From Hanleya hanleyi (taxonomy: Eukaryota; Mollusca; Polyplacophora; Lepidopleurida; Hanleyidae): a stretch of 64,000 bases of DNA. The notes under the pieces are model-generated. The model was not told the origin of the DNA, did not search any database, and saw nothing but the letters and a program-made list of their open reading frames with translations. The DNA is taken from positions 1 to 64,000 of the forward strand of contig JAVTVY010020546.1 in assembly GCA_036873755.1 (NCBI GenBank). Reading direction: 5' to 3'. Shown in pieces: positions 61,701 through 64,000 of this stretch; positions within the stretch are counted from its first letter, which is position 1; the number at the start of each line of letters is the position of its first letter. Position numbers and translations under genes: made by a program.

Positions 61701-61858
61701 ATGGACAGACTGACTGACATATGTACAATTGCCCAGGACAATGCCTGCAGCCTCCATTATGGAATGAGGGGTACAAGTAAACATGAAAATTAAGCAAGCT
61801 GTGAATTATGGGTTAGTGGATTTTAACCAGAGATGCTTGTATTAGATTTTCATTCAGT
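58787..61858. other. Upstream intron or flank
   Basis: Contains a degraded SINE core at 59225-59335 ('ggcttaatgtcacac', 'catatggtgacgg', minus orientation) and 'ccaggacctaaatcaacttt' repeats at 59575-59640. No exon with acceptable splice sites and composition was recognised. Confidence 0.45.
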
Positions 61859-63210
61859 ATACAGGGGTAAAAGCGTTCGGTGTCCGGTTTTTCACGTATA
61901 TTAGCGTTTGAAACGCGTTTCAATAGCGTTCTGAACGCGTTTTGTATTCGTTTCGTTTGCTTCTCAAAGAACGCGTTTATACCTCGCAAACGTGTTTGAT
62001 CATCGGTATGTTCATTTATCTTTCGTTTCGTTTCACTTAAAATGCGTTTCACGAACGCGTTTATGAACGCGTTTGAAACGCGTTTTGGAAACCAGTTTCG
62101 AAACGCGTTTTGGAAACCCGTTTCGGAACGCGTTTTATTGTTGTTGTTGTTGTTAAATAAGCATCACCGTCCACACCACGGTTGCTTTGTCGGGCGAGAA
62201 TACTATTTGGTCTGTTTTTGTTTATTTGTGCAATGGTTCGGCGACTGAGTGTTGATCAAAAGCCGCATGGAGTCATGGTCAGGCAGAACGCTTTTTCGGT
62301 TCGTATCACACGCCTGACTAATCATTTCGCTTGGTACGGGAAGACAAATATTGTTTCGCTTAGTGAACGAAAAGATGTAAGCTTGCCTTTAAAACGCGTC
62401 CACACCACGGTTGCTTCGTCGGGCGAGAATACCATTTGGTCTGGGTTTTTTCTTTGTACAACGGTTCGGCGACTGAGTGTTGATCAAAAGCTGCATGGAG
62501 TCAAGGTCAGGCGATGTAAGCTTGTAAGCTTGAAAAGATGTAAGCTTGCCTTTAAAACGCGTCCACACCACGGTTGCTTCATCGGGCGAGAATACCATTT
62601 GGTCTGGGTTTTTTCTTTGTACAACGGTTCGGCGACTGAGTGTTGATCAAAAGCTGCATGGAGTCAAGGTCAGGCGAAACGCTTTTTGGCTCGGTATCAC
62701 ATGCCTGACTAATCATTTCGCTTGGTACGGGAAGACATATATTGTTTCGCTTGGTGAACGAAAAGATTTAAGCTTAGCGCAATATATAAACGAAACGAAT
62801 TACCGGATACAGAATGTTTTTACCCTTGTATATTAAAGGCTATGCCACATATATTTATAGCACAGGGATTAAAATAGCGGCTGAGGAAATCCCTGACACG
62901 TGGGCTTCATGGCCTGGTTTGCAAAATAAAAACACAAATTTGTACGAGTCGAACGAAAAGAGAAACGCGCTCGAAACGCGTTTATAAAACGCATTCACAA
63001 ACGCGTTTATAAACGCGTTTCGATCAGAGCAAACGCGTTTGACGAGGGAAACGCGTTTTGATAAAATAAAAATTAAGCGATATTGAAAGCGTTTCGTTTC
63101 CTATAATCGTTTGGTAAGCGTTTGAAACGCGTTTACACTTCGTTTCGTTCGCGTTTCGTTAGGTCAAACTAAACGAAAATAACCGGACACCAACGCTTTT
63201 ACCCCTGTAT
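61859..63210. mobile_element. Element with AAACGCGTTT subterminal clusters
   Basis: The terminal inverted repeats ATACAGGGGTAAAAGCGTT / AACGCTTTTACCCCTGTAT extend with one or two differences into 'ggtgtccggtt'. ACGCGT occurs eight times in the left 290 bp, six times in the right 210 bp and twice in the centre, mostly as AAACGCGTTT. The centre (62166-62770) has two to three copies of a 170-230-bp unit starting 'cgtccacaccacggttgctt'. An inner copy of the terminus (62795-62833, 'accggatacagaatg', 'tttttacccttgtat') suggests a nested or duplicated end. Open frames up to 154 codons there resemble nothing known to me. Confidence 0.7.
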
Positions 63211-63478
63211 GTTTTACCAATAATGCCAGAGGAACAGTTCACCTAATTTATTCAAAATATTTACATGGATGTCCAGCAGAATTTGGGAAAATATATTTCT
63301 GAGGGGTGTTATCGCAAGCTCAATGGTTATGCATCAAGACCTTATATCAAGCAGCTAAATGTAACTGAATGAACAGAAATCATTTAGACATTTTGTGAGA
63401 AAAATTTGGAATAATTATATAGTTCAGATATTCATGTACAATGTAGACATAAATGTAGCACCTCAACCCAGAGAGATT

Positions 63479-63626
63479 ATTAGTTTATATTCAGATTTTC
63501 CCCCTGAATGTATGGAAAGTTACGACCCTCCCTGAAACTCGAACATCCTGAGTCAGCCTCAGGGTGTATGAGTTTCAGGGAGGGTCTTAACTTTCCATAC
63601 ACCCTGTGGGAAAAGCTGAATAACGA
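63479..63626. repeat. Inverted repeat with ~70-bp arms
   Basis: 'tatggaaagttacgaccctc' and 'cctgaaactcgaacatcctga' pair with 'ctcagggtgtatgagtttcagg' and 'gggtcttaactttccataca'. The loop is about 5 bases. The arms differ by several changes. Confidence 0.75.
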
Positions 63627-64000
63627 ATTTATTATCCCTCAAGCCTTTTATTAGCAAAAACATTGAAAAAGGTCTATCATTTAGAAACAATGGTAAAACG
63701 GACAAATTCAGCAGGCCATTTCAGTTGCGAAACTGTCCGCATTTTGCTAGCCTACTGCACTGTGACAAATGCACCACAACACAACATCAATTTTGTCATG
63801 TTTCGTTCGGGAACCAAAATTTCAAATTTTGACAAGCGGGCGAAAGTTATTCAATAAATATTGAGATATGGTCCGCTGAACTTTCAAAGTGTGAGCTTCG
63901 TGTCCAATCGCATATGAGTTGGGCTTTTTTATATACCCCGAGTTACAGCAAGACATCACCCAGGGTGTATGGGTTTATACGACCCGATCTTTTAACCAAT

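Noticed and set aside
62182..62836. Plus-strand frames of 96-154 codons (VRRLSVDQKLHGVKVRR repeated)
   Set aside because: They lie in the duplicated central unit of the ACGCGT element and change frame between units; no transposase motif.

Overview
The window looks like animal nuclear DNA, most likely from a mollusc. It has introns with GT/AG borders, a split minus-strand gene, SINE copies whose tail is a GTGA/TCAC simple repeat, frequent ACATGTA words, and long arrays built on TGACCTTGACC, on 'aagatggccgcc' and on GGACGGACAGAC. These repeats are familiar from bivalve and gastropod genomes. That assignment is recognition, not a database result. No bacterial or organellar genes, tRNA genes, rRNA genes or CRISPR arrays were seen.

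Layout. 1-4.2 kb: a broken Penelope-like retroelement on the minus strand (reverse transcriptase 3000-1637, GIY-YIG endonuclease 1230-43), surrounded by several copies of its 5' module in both orientations. 4.2-25.5 kb: no convincing cellular gene. It holds foldback elements, SINEs, a TTAA-flanked element, and a TGACCTTGACC array (about 14.75-18.7 kb) split by a 2.3-kb tandem-repeat element. 25.5-58.8 kb: one cellular gene on the minus strand. Its exons are short, splice phases agree at every junction, and it encodes a Q/N/H- then D/E-rich tail resembling the lumenal tail of Golgi integral membrane protein 4 (GOLIM4-like). Its 5' part lies beyond 64 kb or was not found. 58.8-64 kb: upstream intron or flank with mobile elements, including a 1.35-kb element with 16 ACGCGT sites.

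The cellular gene can end in two ways. Isoform A reads through exon 53963-53292 and stops there (368 codons visible plus stop). Isoform B skips that exon and uses exons at 48.8, 48.2 and 47.6 kb, then crosses a 21.6-kb intron to a terminal exon at 25961-25849 (311 codons plus stop). Both totals are divisible by three, and both ends carry a tyrosine followed by an acidic run. The 21.6-kb intron holds most of the repeats here, including a 3.8-kb minisatellite of 63/64-bp units starting about 24 bp from the 5' splice site, and a nearly perfect 82-bp hairpin.

Several mobile elements share designs. One group is internal arrays of about 150-165 bp, a GGACGGACAGAC tract and a terminal hairpin, with A-rich sequence directly outside. 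Another group has clusters of one short motif near both ends (AAACGCGTTT, AAACTCAATTTT or AAATATAGGA). All SINE copies seen point the same way.
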